In this document: piece after piece, positions 1 through 6,000 of the stretch
Layout of the letters: each line of letters opens with the position of its first letter
Position numbering within the stretch: position 1 is the first letter of the stretch
Position numbers and translations under genes: made by a program
Origin: an uncultured Lachnospiraceae bacterium
Lineage (GTDB): Bacteria > Bacillota > Clostridia > Lachnospirales > Lachnospiraceae
DNA length: 45,564 nucleotides
Direction of reading: 5' to 3'
NCBI GenBank assembly: GCA_944377405.1
Contig: CALWES010000014.1
Coordinates: 1 to 45,564, forward strand
Notes under the pieces: model-generated
What the model saw: only the letters and a program-made list of their open reading frames with translations
Database searches by the model: none
What the model was told of the DNA's origin: nothing

Positions 1-18
1 GAAAAAGGAGGTTAGCCA

Positions 19-213
19 ATGGCAGATGAAAAAGTAAACGTGAGCCCGGAGGAAAGGAAAACCCCGGAAGCTCCGGCTCCGTCCGGGCCGGGCGATCCGC
101 CCGCGCCGGAACACACCGAGGGGCCCGCTGTCCCTGGTGGGGATCAGGCGGCCCCCGCTCATGCGGAGCCCGCCACGCCGGAGCAGTCTGTTATCCCTGG
201 TATTCTGGAATGA
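19..213 (+). CDS. Small Pro/Ala/Glu-rich protein, function unknown
   Basis: A 64-residue protein made mostly of Pro, Ala, Glu and Gly, with no recognisable domain and probably disordered. A textbook ribosome binding site (AAGGAGG, 5-11) lies 7 nt before the ATG, which is the main reason to treat it as real. Its stop codon overlaps the ATG of the next gene (ATGA, 210-213), so the two are probably translationally coupled. It may be the tail end of a longer transcription unit entering from the left. Function not recognised. Confidence 0.55.
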   Translation: MADEKVNVSPEERKTPEAPAPSGPGDPPAPEHTEGPAVPGGDQAAPAHAEPATPEQSVIPGILE

Positions 214-1016
214 ATGATCGGGAATTGTGCGCCGCATCCTTGACCATTCTGAAAATGATGGCCGAACAGTTCCGCCTTTTGGCGGATTTCCAGCCGGAAC
301 TGGCCAGTCTGGTCCAGTACACGCTGGTGGAAGCCGATCTCCACCCGGAGAAAAGTGCCGACCAGCGCTACGGAGATGCCTTGCTGGTGAGACATTCCGG
401 TGTTGCAGCCGGGCAGAAACTGTATGAACAGCTGCGCCTGAGAATGCTGGGCAGGCTGTCCTTGCCGCAGGAAAAGCCTACCACCAGAAGGCACCCGGAT
501 ATTGCCAGCCGAAGCTATTTTGTTGCGGATAACCTTCCTGCTGTCGCTATGGCGGAATTTGTACAGCTGTGCAGCCAACACGAGACCGCCCGCAGATGCT
601 CTTGCTGTGGGATGCTGTTCCTGCCCTATAATACGAGCGCCAAGTGCTGCAATCGAAAAGGCCCAAACGGTGGACAGCGCACCTGCCGTGAAGTCCGTGA
701 GGCAGAAAAAGCCGATGTGCGGGAAGTTCCGCCCCCGGTTGAAGTCCTCAACAAGGTCAACAATCGGATGAACGGTAGACTTGCTCGTGTAGTGGGTATG
801 ACCACAGAGCGCCGTGCCAGTATCCTGAAGATTTGGCGCAAAGAGGTCAAGCCGCTGGTGCAGGAGGCGACCGATCATCCAGAAGCCTTTGATGAAGAGG
901 CTTTTGATGCTCAACTGTGCAAAATCTTTGATAGGGTCCGCCAGGAAGAAGCCGCTGCGGAGCGGCGCAGACAAGAGGAAGCTTCCAAGAAACGCAGACG
1001 GAAAAGAAAAGGGTAA
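210..1016 (+). CDS. Cys-rich (zinc-finger-like) protein, possibly DUF6076-type
   Basis: 268 residues. The middle holds a Cys cluster (RRCSCCGMLF, then KCCNRKG and TC, about residues 130-158), which suggests a zinc-binding knuckle similar in layout to CGNR/DUF6076-type proteins. The C-terminus is a highly charged Arg/Lys/Glu tail (last ~30 residues) that could bind nucleic acid. It lacks a clear ribosome binding site of its own and starts inside the stop codon of the preceding small gene, so translational coupling is likely. A strong terminator follows at 1029. Proteins like this are common in mobile elements of gut Firmicutes; the family assignment is from memory of the pattern and tentative. 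Confidence 0.6.
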   Translation: MNDRELCAASLTILKMMAEQFRLLADFQPELASLVQYTLVEADLHPEKSADQRYGDALLVRHSGVAAGQKLYEQLRLRMLGRLSLPQEKPTTRRHPDIASRSYFVADNLPAVAMAEFVQLCSQHETARRCSCCGMLFLPYNTSAKCCNRKGPNGGQRTCREVREAEKADVREVPPPVEVLNKVNNRMNGRLARVVGMTTERRASILKIWRKEVKPLVQEATDHPEAFDEEAFDAQLCKIFDRVRQEEAAAERRRQEEASKKRRRKRKG

Positions 1017-1028
1017 AGGTAAAAAAGC

Positions 1029-1064
1029 AACCGGCTCCAGTACAATCATCTGGAGCCGGTTTTA
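1029..1064. terminator. Bidirectional intrinsic terminator between convergent genes
   Basis: A 12-bp perfect stem (1029-1040 with 1050-1061) with a 9-nt loop sits between the converging genes ending at 1016 and 1084. A T-run follows it on the + strand and the A-run at 1021-1026 gives a T-run on the - strand, so it can end both transcripts. Confidence 0.85.
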
Positions 1065-1083
1065 TACAGTGCTCTTTTCAATG

Positions 1084-1641
1084 TCAAATAATTGTATATA
1101 CTTGAAGTCGACTATCGTTTCTATAATCTTTGTCATCAGTAATTATATTTATTCTATTATTGGTGACTAAATTTTCAGCAACAATATAATCTATAGGGTC
1201 ATACACATGATTTTGGAACTCATTTACAAAGCGATCCATAATTGGTTTAGTAACATCTACATCGTATACATCATTGCAATTTTGGCAAATAGCGCTATAT
1301 GCGCTACAGGTTTTGCTTTTAACATTTGCTCTAAAAGAGGGATCATTTCTGAATTGTTTTTTGGTGAGGTAATGTATTGGATGAGCTTGTTTGTATAATG
1401 TATATTCTGTATTTTCAATATAGTTGAGAACTTCTTGGACGTATGCAGCTGATGTACTTATTTTGTTTCCATTTCCCAGGAGATTTGAAATAAAATTAGA
1501 ATACTTGGTCGCTTTAACGGAATCTCTTTGATTCAAGTTATATCCAGAATACAGATAGCACAGAATGTTTGCATCAAGTATAAAAATCTCACCCGATGAA
1601 ATCAATGAAAAATCAGCAGTTTCTATATTGTATGCCGCCAT
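1084..1641 (-). CDS. PIN-like domain nuclease, third gene of GHKL/STAS/PIN cassette
   Basis: 185 residues. The pattern is a PIN (PilT N-terminus) fold: FILDANILCYLY near the start with Asp23, a second acid in VQEVLNYIE (Glu70), then DYIVAENLVTNN (Asp151) and IITDDKDY (Asp169, Asp170, Asp172). All acidic positions expected for the metal site of a PIN RNase are present. The ATG at 1641 was chosen because a GGAGG lies 7 nt upstream; the longer open frame runs into the preceding gene. It follows the STAS-like gene by 19 nt in the same operon and ends at the terminator at 1029-1064. Inference: the effector of the cassette, probably an RNase, held in check by the partner proteins. There is no VapB-like antitoxin next to it. 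Confidence 0.75.
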   Translation of the reverse strand: MAAYNIETADFSLISSGEIFILDANILCYLYSGYNLNQRDSVKATKYSNFISNLLGNGNKISTSAAYVQEVLNYIENTEYTLYKQAHPIHYLTKKQFRNDPSFRANVKSKTCSAYSAICQNCNDVYDVDVTKPIMDRFVNEFQNHVYDPIDYIVAENLVTNNRINIITDDKDYRNDSRLQVYTII

Positions 1642-1660
1642 TTTAAAACCTCCGCTTAGA

Positions 1661-2005
1661 TCACAAATCTTCCAGAGTATCTGAAGCAATAGCAGCCGCT
1701 TCATTGCGCTGTTCTTCGGAAAGTTCCGAATAAGATACAGCGTTACTGAGAGAATGTTCATAGGTTGTTTTACCAACTTCAGATAGATTTACAATCGAAA
1801 ACCGTCTTTTATATTCCTTGACGCCGAGAGATACTACATACTTTGTTATTGCATTGTTAAAAAACAGCGTAGTATAAAATCGGATACCTGAAAAATCCAA
1901 AACAATTTTATCCTCTTTTAGCAGCTCTTCTTCTATACGAGGGGTTATTTTATTGGCATCATCTATAGAAAAGGCATTTTTTATATAATCAGACACATGA
2001 ATCAT
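1661..2005 (-). CDS. STAS-like domain protein (DUF4325 type)
   Basis: 114 residues. The core IVLDFSGIRFYTTLFFN (about 34-50) matches the STAS-like DUF4325 pattern, a strand ending in LDFSG followed by a helix that in most members starts with Ser/Thr. Thr45 and Thr46 lie where SpoIIAA-type anti-anti-sigma factors carry the phosphorylated Ser. A GGAG lies 9 nt before the ATG. It starts 12 nt after the GHKL ATPase gene and is followed by the PIN gene. By analogy with SpoIIAB/SpoIIAA it may be the phosphorylatable partner of the ATPase; that role is inferred, the domain call is fairly secure. Confidence 0.75.
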   Translation of the reverse strand: MIHVSDYIKNAFSIDDANKITPRIEEELLKEDKIVLDFSGIRFYTTLFFNNAITKYVVSLGVKEYKRRFSIVNLSEVGKTTYEHSLSNAVSYSELSEEQRNEAAAIASDTLEDL

Positions 2006-2017
2006 ACTAGTTTTCTC

Positions 2018-2878
2018 CTATGACTTAATTGGCACTGAAAAAATATCCATTTCAATCAGTGTTCCGCAAAATTCATTTCTAAGTTCAAAGTATTTTTCTT
2101 CACCATGATTAAAGACGTATAAAGCCTTACCAGAGCATATTCGTATCACACCTCCGTTTGATTTAGCAAATGAGCGCAAAAGATCCATCCCAACTCCACG
2201 GGGTATACCTTCAACTTCATTTGTTGAAGTTCCTTTCTGCATTGCCCAGTTGATTGCATCAACATCCTTTTTGGTGGGTTCTCCTTTATTTATAAAAAAG
2301 GTATTAACATTTTTAGGAATGCCTATACCATTGTCATAGCATGAAAAGCAATATTTGTTTTTTTGATTTTTGAAATATTTCCCACCAACAACTATAGTGG
2401 CATTTGCATGTTCGAGAGCATTCTGATACATTTCTCCTACCATAGATACAAGGCCATCTTCCATCTCTGGAGAAAGCTGAAGCGGGACCTCCATTCTTAT
2501 ATCTTGCACAAACGCAATGATATCCTCGGGTGTTTCAATTTTCTTGAATGCTGGTTGCTTTAAAAGATCTTCTTCCGCTATTTTATAAGTTCCTTCTGGA
2601 TATCCTTTATTTTTGTAGTAATCTATCACATTAATCTGCGCCAACAATCTGTATATTTTAGGGCAAACAACAATCTGAACTTTTTTTCCATAAGAGCTCC
2701 CATAGAGAGGAAGGCATCCAAGTAAAAATACGAATGTTAAGCCTATTCTTCCATCGCTTGATATAATCATTCTTACATCTTTATCTTTTGATGTTTTTAT
2801 TTGTTCTTGCAACTTTGCGATTCTATCGAAAGCCGATGCACCTTTACATAGAGATTCAGAGAATTTAATTACTGTCAT
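2018..2878 (-). CDS. GHKL (histidine-kinase-like) ATPase with N-terminal STAS-like region
   Basis: 286 residues. The C-terminal half has the Bergerat ATP-binding fold: N box EMYQNALEH (149-157), G1 box DNGIGIP (182-188) and G2 region GIPRGVGMDLL (224-234). There is no histidine phospho-acceptor domain and no transmembrane segment, so it is not a classical sensor kinase but resembles stand-alone SpoIIAB/RsbW-type kinases. The N-terminal ~110 residues (SSDGRIGLTFVFLLGC then KKVQIVVCP) look like a STAS-like strand-helix layout. The start at 2878 has GGAG 7 nt upstream; the frame is open for 8 more codons without a ribosome binding site. First gene of the leftward cassette. Its substrate is unknown. 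Confidence 0.8.
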   Translation of the reverse strand: MTVIKFSESLCKGASAFDRIAKLQEQIKTSKDKDVRMIISSDGRIGLTFVFLLGCLPLYGSSYGKKVQIVVCPKIYRLLAQINVIDYYKNKGYPEGTYKIAEEDLLKQPAFKKIETPEDIIAFVQDIRMEVPLQLSPEMEDGLVSMVGEMYQNALEHANATIVVGGKYFKNQKNKYCFSCYDNGIGIPKNVNTFFINKGEPTKKDVDAINWAMQKGTSTNEVEGIPRGVGMDLLRSFAKSNGGVIRICSGKALYVFNHGEEKYFELRNEFCGTLIEMDIFSVPIKS

Positions 2879-3292
2879 AGCTATACTCCAACCAATGCTC
2901 ACGAATCAACATTTACACTCTTTGATACAAGAAAGTCACAAGTTTTACCAATTCACTATGAAATTTGTCTCCCTCAACCATTTGTAAAAAGATCAACACG
3001 GCCACATGGAAAATGCATCAAACAGAATTACCAGCACCAAAATCATCTCTCTTTTTATGCTTAAGAGATGTCATGTTCTGATTTTCATAGTATTAGCTAT
3101 ATTCGCAAAGGAATCCGTTAGATGACTTACAGATATAATAGCATAATTTAAATAAGTTTGCTAGGAAGTAGTTATAAATTCTCAAAATATTTATACGATT
3201 TTGGCTCTGTACATTTGTGTGTTTTCCTCTACGCACTTTTTGATTCACTCTCCGATTTTTGATACGTTTCTCCTTAGGAATTCGGATATCCT
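2879..3292. other. A/T-rich gap without genes
   Basis: About 410 nt between two leftward operons. I see no credible coding frame and no structured RNA. A weak leftward promoter for the cassette could lie around 2910-2950 (TTGTGA, 18-nt spacer, TGTAAA on the - strand), but it is far from consensus. A TATAAT on the + strand near 3134 has no good -35 partner. Confidence 0.5.
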
Positions 3293-4120
3293 CTATTTCC
3301 GCAATGCGTTCCTTTCCTGCGCAAAGAAGTGATCGAATAATATCTCCTTCTTCTCCTTGAATGAAAAGTACTTATAACAAAACACGCACTCCCGGCAATC
3401 CTGCACAAAATCAGCCCTAACGTTTTTGCCAAATACCCATGATTTTACAGGACAATGATCTACATAAATGCCTTCGTCACAATCCTCAAGACTTTTTCTT
3501 TCTGATAGCGCATAAATTTTTGTGGCAATTCTGTCGGCAACCACATTGTATTTCCACGTTTTCTCATCCGAGACTTTTAGCAAGATATCTCGAAGTTCCG
3601 TTTCAGTAACCATTCGATCTTTCTTGCTCAGATCGATTTCAATGGTTGATATCCCTGCCCTTTTCAGCTTTTCGAGTTTTGATGAATCGATAGCATGCGT
3701 GACATAGATTTCCACAAATAAGATTTTGCCACCAATGTGCAAAGCCACATCCGGGATGAAATTGTCATATTGCTGTTCTAAAACAACGCGGTCAATCGTT
3801 ACCTCTTGTGCGGCACGATATAGCTGCGGGCTTCTATCAGAATCTGGAAATTCCACATAAACCGCCGGGATTGTAATCTTTTTGGTCTGCGATAAAATGT
3901 CCTTCGCCATGAGATGAAGAGAAGTTTCATAGCCATATTCACAGGTACTTCCCGAATGGTGCGCGAAATGGTGCATGACCTTGGTCCCCTTTTTGGCAAC
4001 CAAGGGTTCCCCACAAGCCGGGCAAACACATCCGCACTTCAAGCCGCTTTCCACATCTTCTATGCTGATTCCCGCTCCATCTTTTATGGCATAAACCAAA
4101 TTCAATCTGTTTGTTGCCAT
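3293..4120 (-). CDS. Competence CoiA-like nuclease family protein
   Basis: 275 residues. The N-terminal third has a zinc-knuckle-like stretch (Cys29, Cys33, Cys36), then HHFAHHSG (50-57) and Cys60, followed by SLHLMAK (67-73). This is the layout of CoiA-family proteins, in which the HFAH motif precedes a PD-(D/E)XK-type nuclease core. Core candidates are FIPDV (Asp124) and FVEIY (Glu137); the usual ExQ/ExK is replaced by EIY, so activity is uncertain. A second Cys set near the C-terminus (CRECVFCYK) may also bind metal. It lies 23 nt after the NUDIX gene, in one leftward operon. In mobile DNA such proteins may have roles unrelated to competence. Confidence 0.7.
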   Translation of the reverse strand: MATNRLNLVYAIKDGAGISIEDVESGLKCGCVCPACGEPLVAKKGTKVMHHFAHHSGSTCEYGYETSLHLMAKDILSQTKKITIPAVYVEFPDSDRSPQLYRAAQEVTIDRVVLEQQYDNFIPDVALHIGGKILFVEIYVTHAIDSSKLEKLKRAGISTIEIDLSKKDRMVTETELRDILLKVSDEKTWKYNVVADRIATKIYALSERKSLEDCDEGIYVDHCPVKSWVFGKNVRADFVQDCRECVFCYKYFSFKEKKEILFDHFFAQERNALRK

Positions 4121-4143
4121 GGTTTGTTCACCGCTTTGCGAAT

Positions 4144-4530
4144 TTAGCCAAACGTCTCACAAATTTTCTTTAAAATTTCCTCATCAGCTGGACAGAACTC
4201 GTACTCCCCAATCTCTTTCACCGTAATCCAACGGATATCCTTGTGCTCCAACTTTTGTGGAACGCCTTCCCGAATGGATGCATTAAACAGGGTCAAACGA
4301 ACCGTCAAGTCCGGGTATTCATGGACTACTTCTATAAACGCTTTACCAACATCCAAAGTGATCGCCAGTTCTTCCTGACATTCACGAACAAGGGCCTGTT
4401 CCTTGGTTTCACCAGGTTCCACCTTGCCGCCCACAAACTCCCAGAGCAATCCCCGTGCTTTATGAGCAGGGCGTTGGCAAATCATAAATTTGTTGTTATC
4501 CCAAATAAGGGCTGCTACTACTTCTGTCAT
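4144..4530 (-). CDS. NUDIX hydrolase, MutT/(deoxy)nucleoside triphosphate pyrophosphohydrolase type
   Basis: 128 residues, the usual MutT size. The complete Nudix box is visible: Gly35, Glu41, Arg49-Glu50 and Glu53-Glu54 (GGKVEPGETKEQALVRECQE). The ending FCPADEEIL resembles MutT-like 8-oxo-dGTP hydrolases. It would hydrolyse a nucleoside triphosphate to monophosphate plus pyrophosphate in the cytoplasm; which nucleotide is not readable. Its ATG overlaps the stop of the upstream gene (4527-4530), and the CoiA-like gene follows 23 nt later, so the three are co-transcribed. Confidence 0.88.
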   Translation of the reverse strand: MTEVVAALIWDNNKFMICQRPAHKARGLLWEFVGGKVEPGETKEQALVRECQEELAITLDVGKAFIEVVHEYPDLTVRLTLFNASIREGVPQKLEHKDIRWITVKEIGEYEFCPADEEILKKICETFG

Positions 4531-4850
4531 GCCTTTTCACCTAAGAACTCGCATCTCATTCGCGTCGGTATCATACTCAAGAATCTTGATATCGCCCAAC
4601 AGGTGTTGATTAATTCTGAAATAGTATTCCGCCAATGTTTCATTTCGCCGGGAATGTGTTCAGAAACATAAACAGAATAAGCATCAAAATCAAAAGGGAA
4701 ATCATCAGGAAACGCATAGGTTGAAATATCAGAAAGACGATGAAAGAAAAGGTACTGTTTAAAAAGCTCCTCATCGCTTGTGTTTGAAAGAATTTTCCTA
4801 ATAGCTGCCGGTTCAGTAAAGCCAGACACTACGCAAAAATCACATATCAT
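4527..4850 (-). CDS. Hypothetical protein, first gene of NUDIX/CoiA operon
   Basis: 107 residues without a domain I recognise. It begins MICDFCVVSGF (a CxxC) and contains an aromatic, acidic middle (FPDDFPFDFDAYSVYV). AAGGAG lies 8 nt before the ATG and the stop overlaps the NUDIX start by 4 nt, so it is very likely expressed. The ribosome binding site lies directly beside the tRNA-Lys fragment, making this the outermost gene of the element. No transmembrane segments. Function unknown. Confidence 0.65.
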   Translation of the reverse strand: MICDFCVVSGFTEPAAIRKILSNTSDEELFKQYLFFHRLSDISTYAFPDDFPFDFDAYSVYVSEHIPGEMKHWRNTISELINTCWAISRFLSMIPTRMRCEFLGEKA

Positions 4851-4863
4851 AGAAAAATACTCC

Positions 4864-4909
4864 TTAACTTTTAATCAAGTTGTCGCGGGTTCGATTCCCG
4901 CCGCGCTCA
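4864..4909 (+). other. 3' fragment of tRNA-Lys(UUU): candidate attachment site
   Basis: Reading rightward there is an anticodon loop CTTTTAA (anticodon TTT) with a damaged 5' stem, a 3' anticodon stem TCAAG, a short variable loop, a perfect T arm (GCGGG / loop TTCGATT / CCCGC, 4885-4901), an acceptor 3' strand CGCGCTC (4902-4908) and discriminator A. The D arm and acceptor 5' strand are missing, so this is not a working tRNA gene. A 3' tRNA remnant facing away from accessory DNA is the usual signature of site-specific integration; the intact copy should lie at the other end of the element. CCA is not encoded. Confidence 0.75.
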
Positions 4910-4915
4910 CTTTGG

Positions 4916-4948
4916 AAAATCCTTGCAGGAAATGCAGGGATTTTCTTT
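4916..4948 (+). terminator. Intrinsic terminator after the tRNA fragment
   Basis: A 12-bp stem (4916-4927 with 4933-4944, one G-T pair) closes a 5-nt loop and runs into a T-rich tail. It directly follows the tRNA-Lys fragment, so it is probably the native terminator of that tRNA gene. Confidence 0.7.
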
Positions 4949-5014
4949 GTATATAAGGCTTTTAAGGCACTCCGCTGAAATATATTTGGATAACAGCTAA
5001 AGAAAATGAACGAT

Positions 5015-5042
5015 TTGACAATCAAAATAGATATGCTATAAT
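5015..5042 (+). promoter_or_regulatory. Consensus promoter of an orphan transcript
   Basis: TTGACA (5015-5020) and TATAAT (5037-5042) with a 16-nt spacer, both perfect matches to the housekeeping consensus. No coding frame follows on the + strand; a terminator lies about 45-70 nt downstream. Confidence 0.8.
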
Positions 5043-5048
5043 ATGAAT

Positions 5049-5119
5049 AGGCAAAAGTAAAGAGTCTCAAGCATAGAGACAAAACGAAAACCCCGGAGCT
5101 TGCACCTCCGGGGTTTTCT
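5049..5119 (+). ncRNA. Candidate small RNA (~70 nt)
   Basis: The predicted transcript runs from about 5049 (7 nt after the -10) to the T-run of a terminator. It would fold into two hairpins: GTCTC/GAGAC (5064-5068 with 5076-5080, 7-nt loop) and a 12-bp GC-rich terminator stem (5087-5098 with 5106-5117) followed by TCT. It contains no ORF of meaningful size. It matches no RNA family I know. It could be a regulatory sRNA or the remains of a lost gene's control region. Confidence 0.5.
5087..5119 (+). terminator. Strong intrinsic terminator of the orphan transcript
   Basis: A perfect 12-bp stem (AAAACCCCGGAG with its complement) and 7-nt loop. It is flanked by A residues and T residues, so it could also work leftward. 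Confidence 0.85.
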
Positions 5120-5225
5120 ATTCCATTTTGGCAAGGCGGTTTAAACCTTAGGCTTGTTGCCATTAAGACTATCTGTCAAACCATTTGCAGATATAGAGCG
5201 ACGATAGAATGTTTTGCGCTATACG

Positions 5226-5268
5226 AAGAAAAAGGGCAGCTGCACAGGATTCATGGCAGCTGCCCTTT
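5226..5268 (-). terminator. Terminator of the PH-like membrane protein gene
   Basis: A perfect 13-bp stem (5231-5243 with 5256-5268), 12-nt loop, and on the - strand a T-run from the A-run just left of 5231. It lies 45 nt after the stop of the leftward gene ending at 5313. Confidence 0.85.
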
Positions 5269-5312
5269 AATGACTGTAATTCTCTGGAAAATATGAAAAT
5301 ATAACCGCCGGA

Positions 5313-5909
5313 TCATAACCTCCCCGCGTGGCGGATGAGCTCCTCAAAGAGTCGGGGCTTTACCACATAGAGCTTGTAGGTTACGGAACCGGTCTGGATC
5401 ATCAGGAACTCCCCTGTGGTATAGAGGTTCGTGATCCTGGAGAGGGGGATGTCGAAGCCGTGTTTTTTATTGGAAAAAACAACTCTCTGGTTGGTGACGA
5501 TAAAGCGTCCGCTATGCTTTTCTGAAACATAGCCTGCCGGATCCGTTCCCTCGGAGCTGTGCTTTTCCGGGGAGGCCTGCTTCTTCGTCTCCACCAGGTA
5601 GGAGGTGATCTCGGAGAAGGCCTTCTCTCCGCCCCAAAGGGAGATGGAGCAGTGCTTTAAGGCAGGGATCCTGCCGCCCTTGATCTCCTGAATCGCCTTT
5701 TCGATGTTGTTATCGTCCGTAATGACCTTCTTGTTGGCGCTTTTCTGCAGGAAATGGGAAAGGACCAGCAGGCTGACGCCAAAAAGAAACAATATGATGC
5801 CGGAGGTCTCCGCCTGGGAGTCTCCCATCCGGGTAAGGCCGCTTACGGCCCCGATAAAGGCGATGGTAACGCCGAAAAATCTGAATGCCTGAACCAGTGC
5901 AAGTGTCAT
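5313..5909 (-). CDS. Membrane protein with PH-like (bPH/GRAM-type) domain
   Basis: 198 residues. Two hydrophobic segments lie at the N-terminus (about residues 5-25 and 38-56), then a ~130-residue soluble part. The stretch GRFIVTNQRVVFSNKKHGFDIPLSRIT is typical of bacterial PH-like domains, in which 'tnkRli' is followed by a pair of strands and 'I.l..I..v'. The start at 5909 has GGAGG 7 nt upstream; a longer frame upstream has no ribosome binding site. Stand-alone gene with its own terminator. Function unknown; probably a cytoplasm-facing adaptor at the membrane. Confidence 0.7.
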   Translation of the reverse strand: MTLALVQAFRFFGVTIAFIGAVSGLTRMGDSQAETSGIILFLFGVSLLVLSHFLQKSANKKVITDDNNIEKAIQEIKGGRIPALKHCSISLWGGEKAFSEITSYLVETKKQASPEKHSSEGTDPAGYVSEKHSGRFIVTNQRVVFSNKKHGFDIPLSRITNLYTTGEFLMIQTGSVTYKLYVVKPRLFEELIRHAGRL

Positions 5910-6000
5910 GATAAATCCTCCAAACAATTCTCACAGGGAAGAGTTTACTATGAGGGCCCTTTCTTGTCAACGGCAGGAAGCAGGAGGCTTAAGTCTCCCC

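Larger units (their letters stand above)
1..4910. mobile_element. Right part of a candidate integrated element (left end outside window)
   Basis: This stretch carries accessory genes (Cys-rich protein, GHKL/STAS/PIN cassette, CoiA-like nuclease, NUDIX), much of it clearly more A/T-rich than the core genome to the right. It ends at a 3' fragment of tRNA-Lys, the usual insertion site of integrative elements. No integrase, relaxase or phage structural gene is visible in this part, so the class of element cannot be told. The extent is inferred; only the right boundary is supported by sequence. Confidence 0.5.

Noticed and set aside
159..1049. Long leftward frame of 296 codons over the Cys-rich gene
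   Set aside because: It lies opposite a gene with better start and coupling evidence, crosses the terminator stem, and shows no domain pattern.
1642..1776. 45-codon N-terminal extension of the PIN gene
   Set aside because: It overlaps the STAS-like gene in another frame and the GGAGG sits in front of the internal ATG at 1641.
3180..3290. Possible small gene in the A/T-rich gap
   Set aside because: No frame with a start, ribosome binding site and plausible composition was found.
4864..5163. Leftward open frame of 99 codons ending in GGNRTRDN-like sequence
   Set aside because: That ending is the usual false translation of a tRNA T arm read backward; the frame also crosses two terminators and the orphan promoter and has no ribosome binding site.
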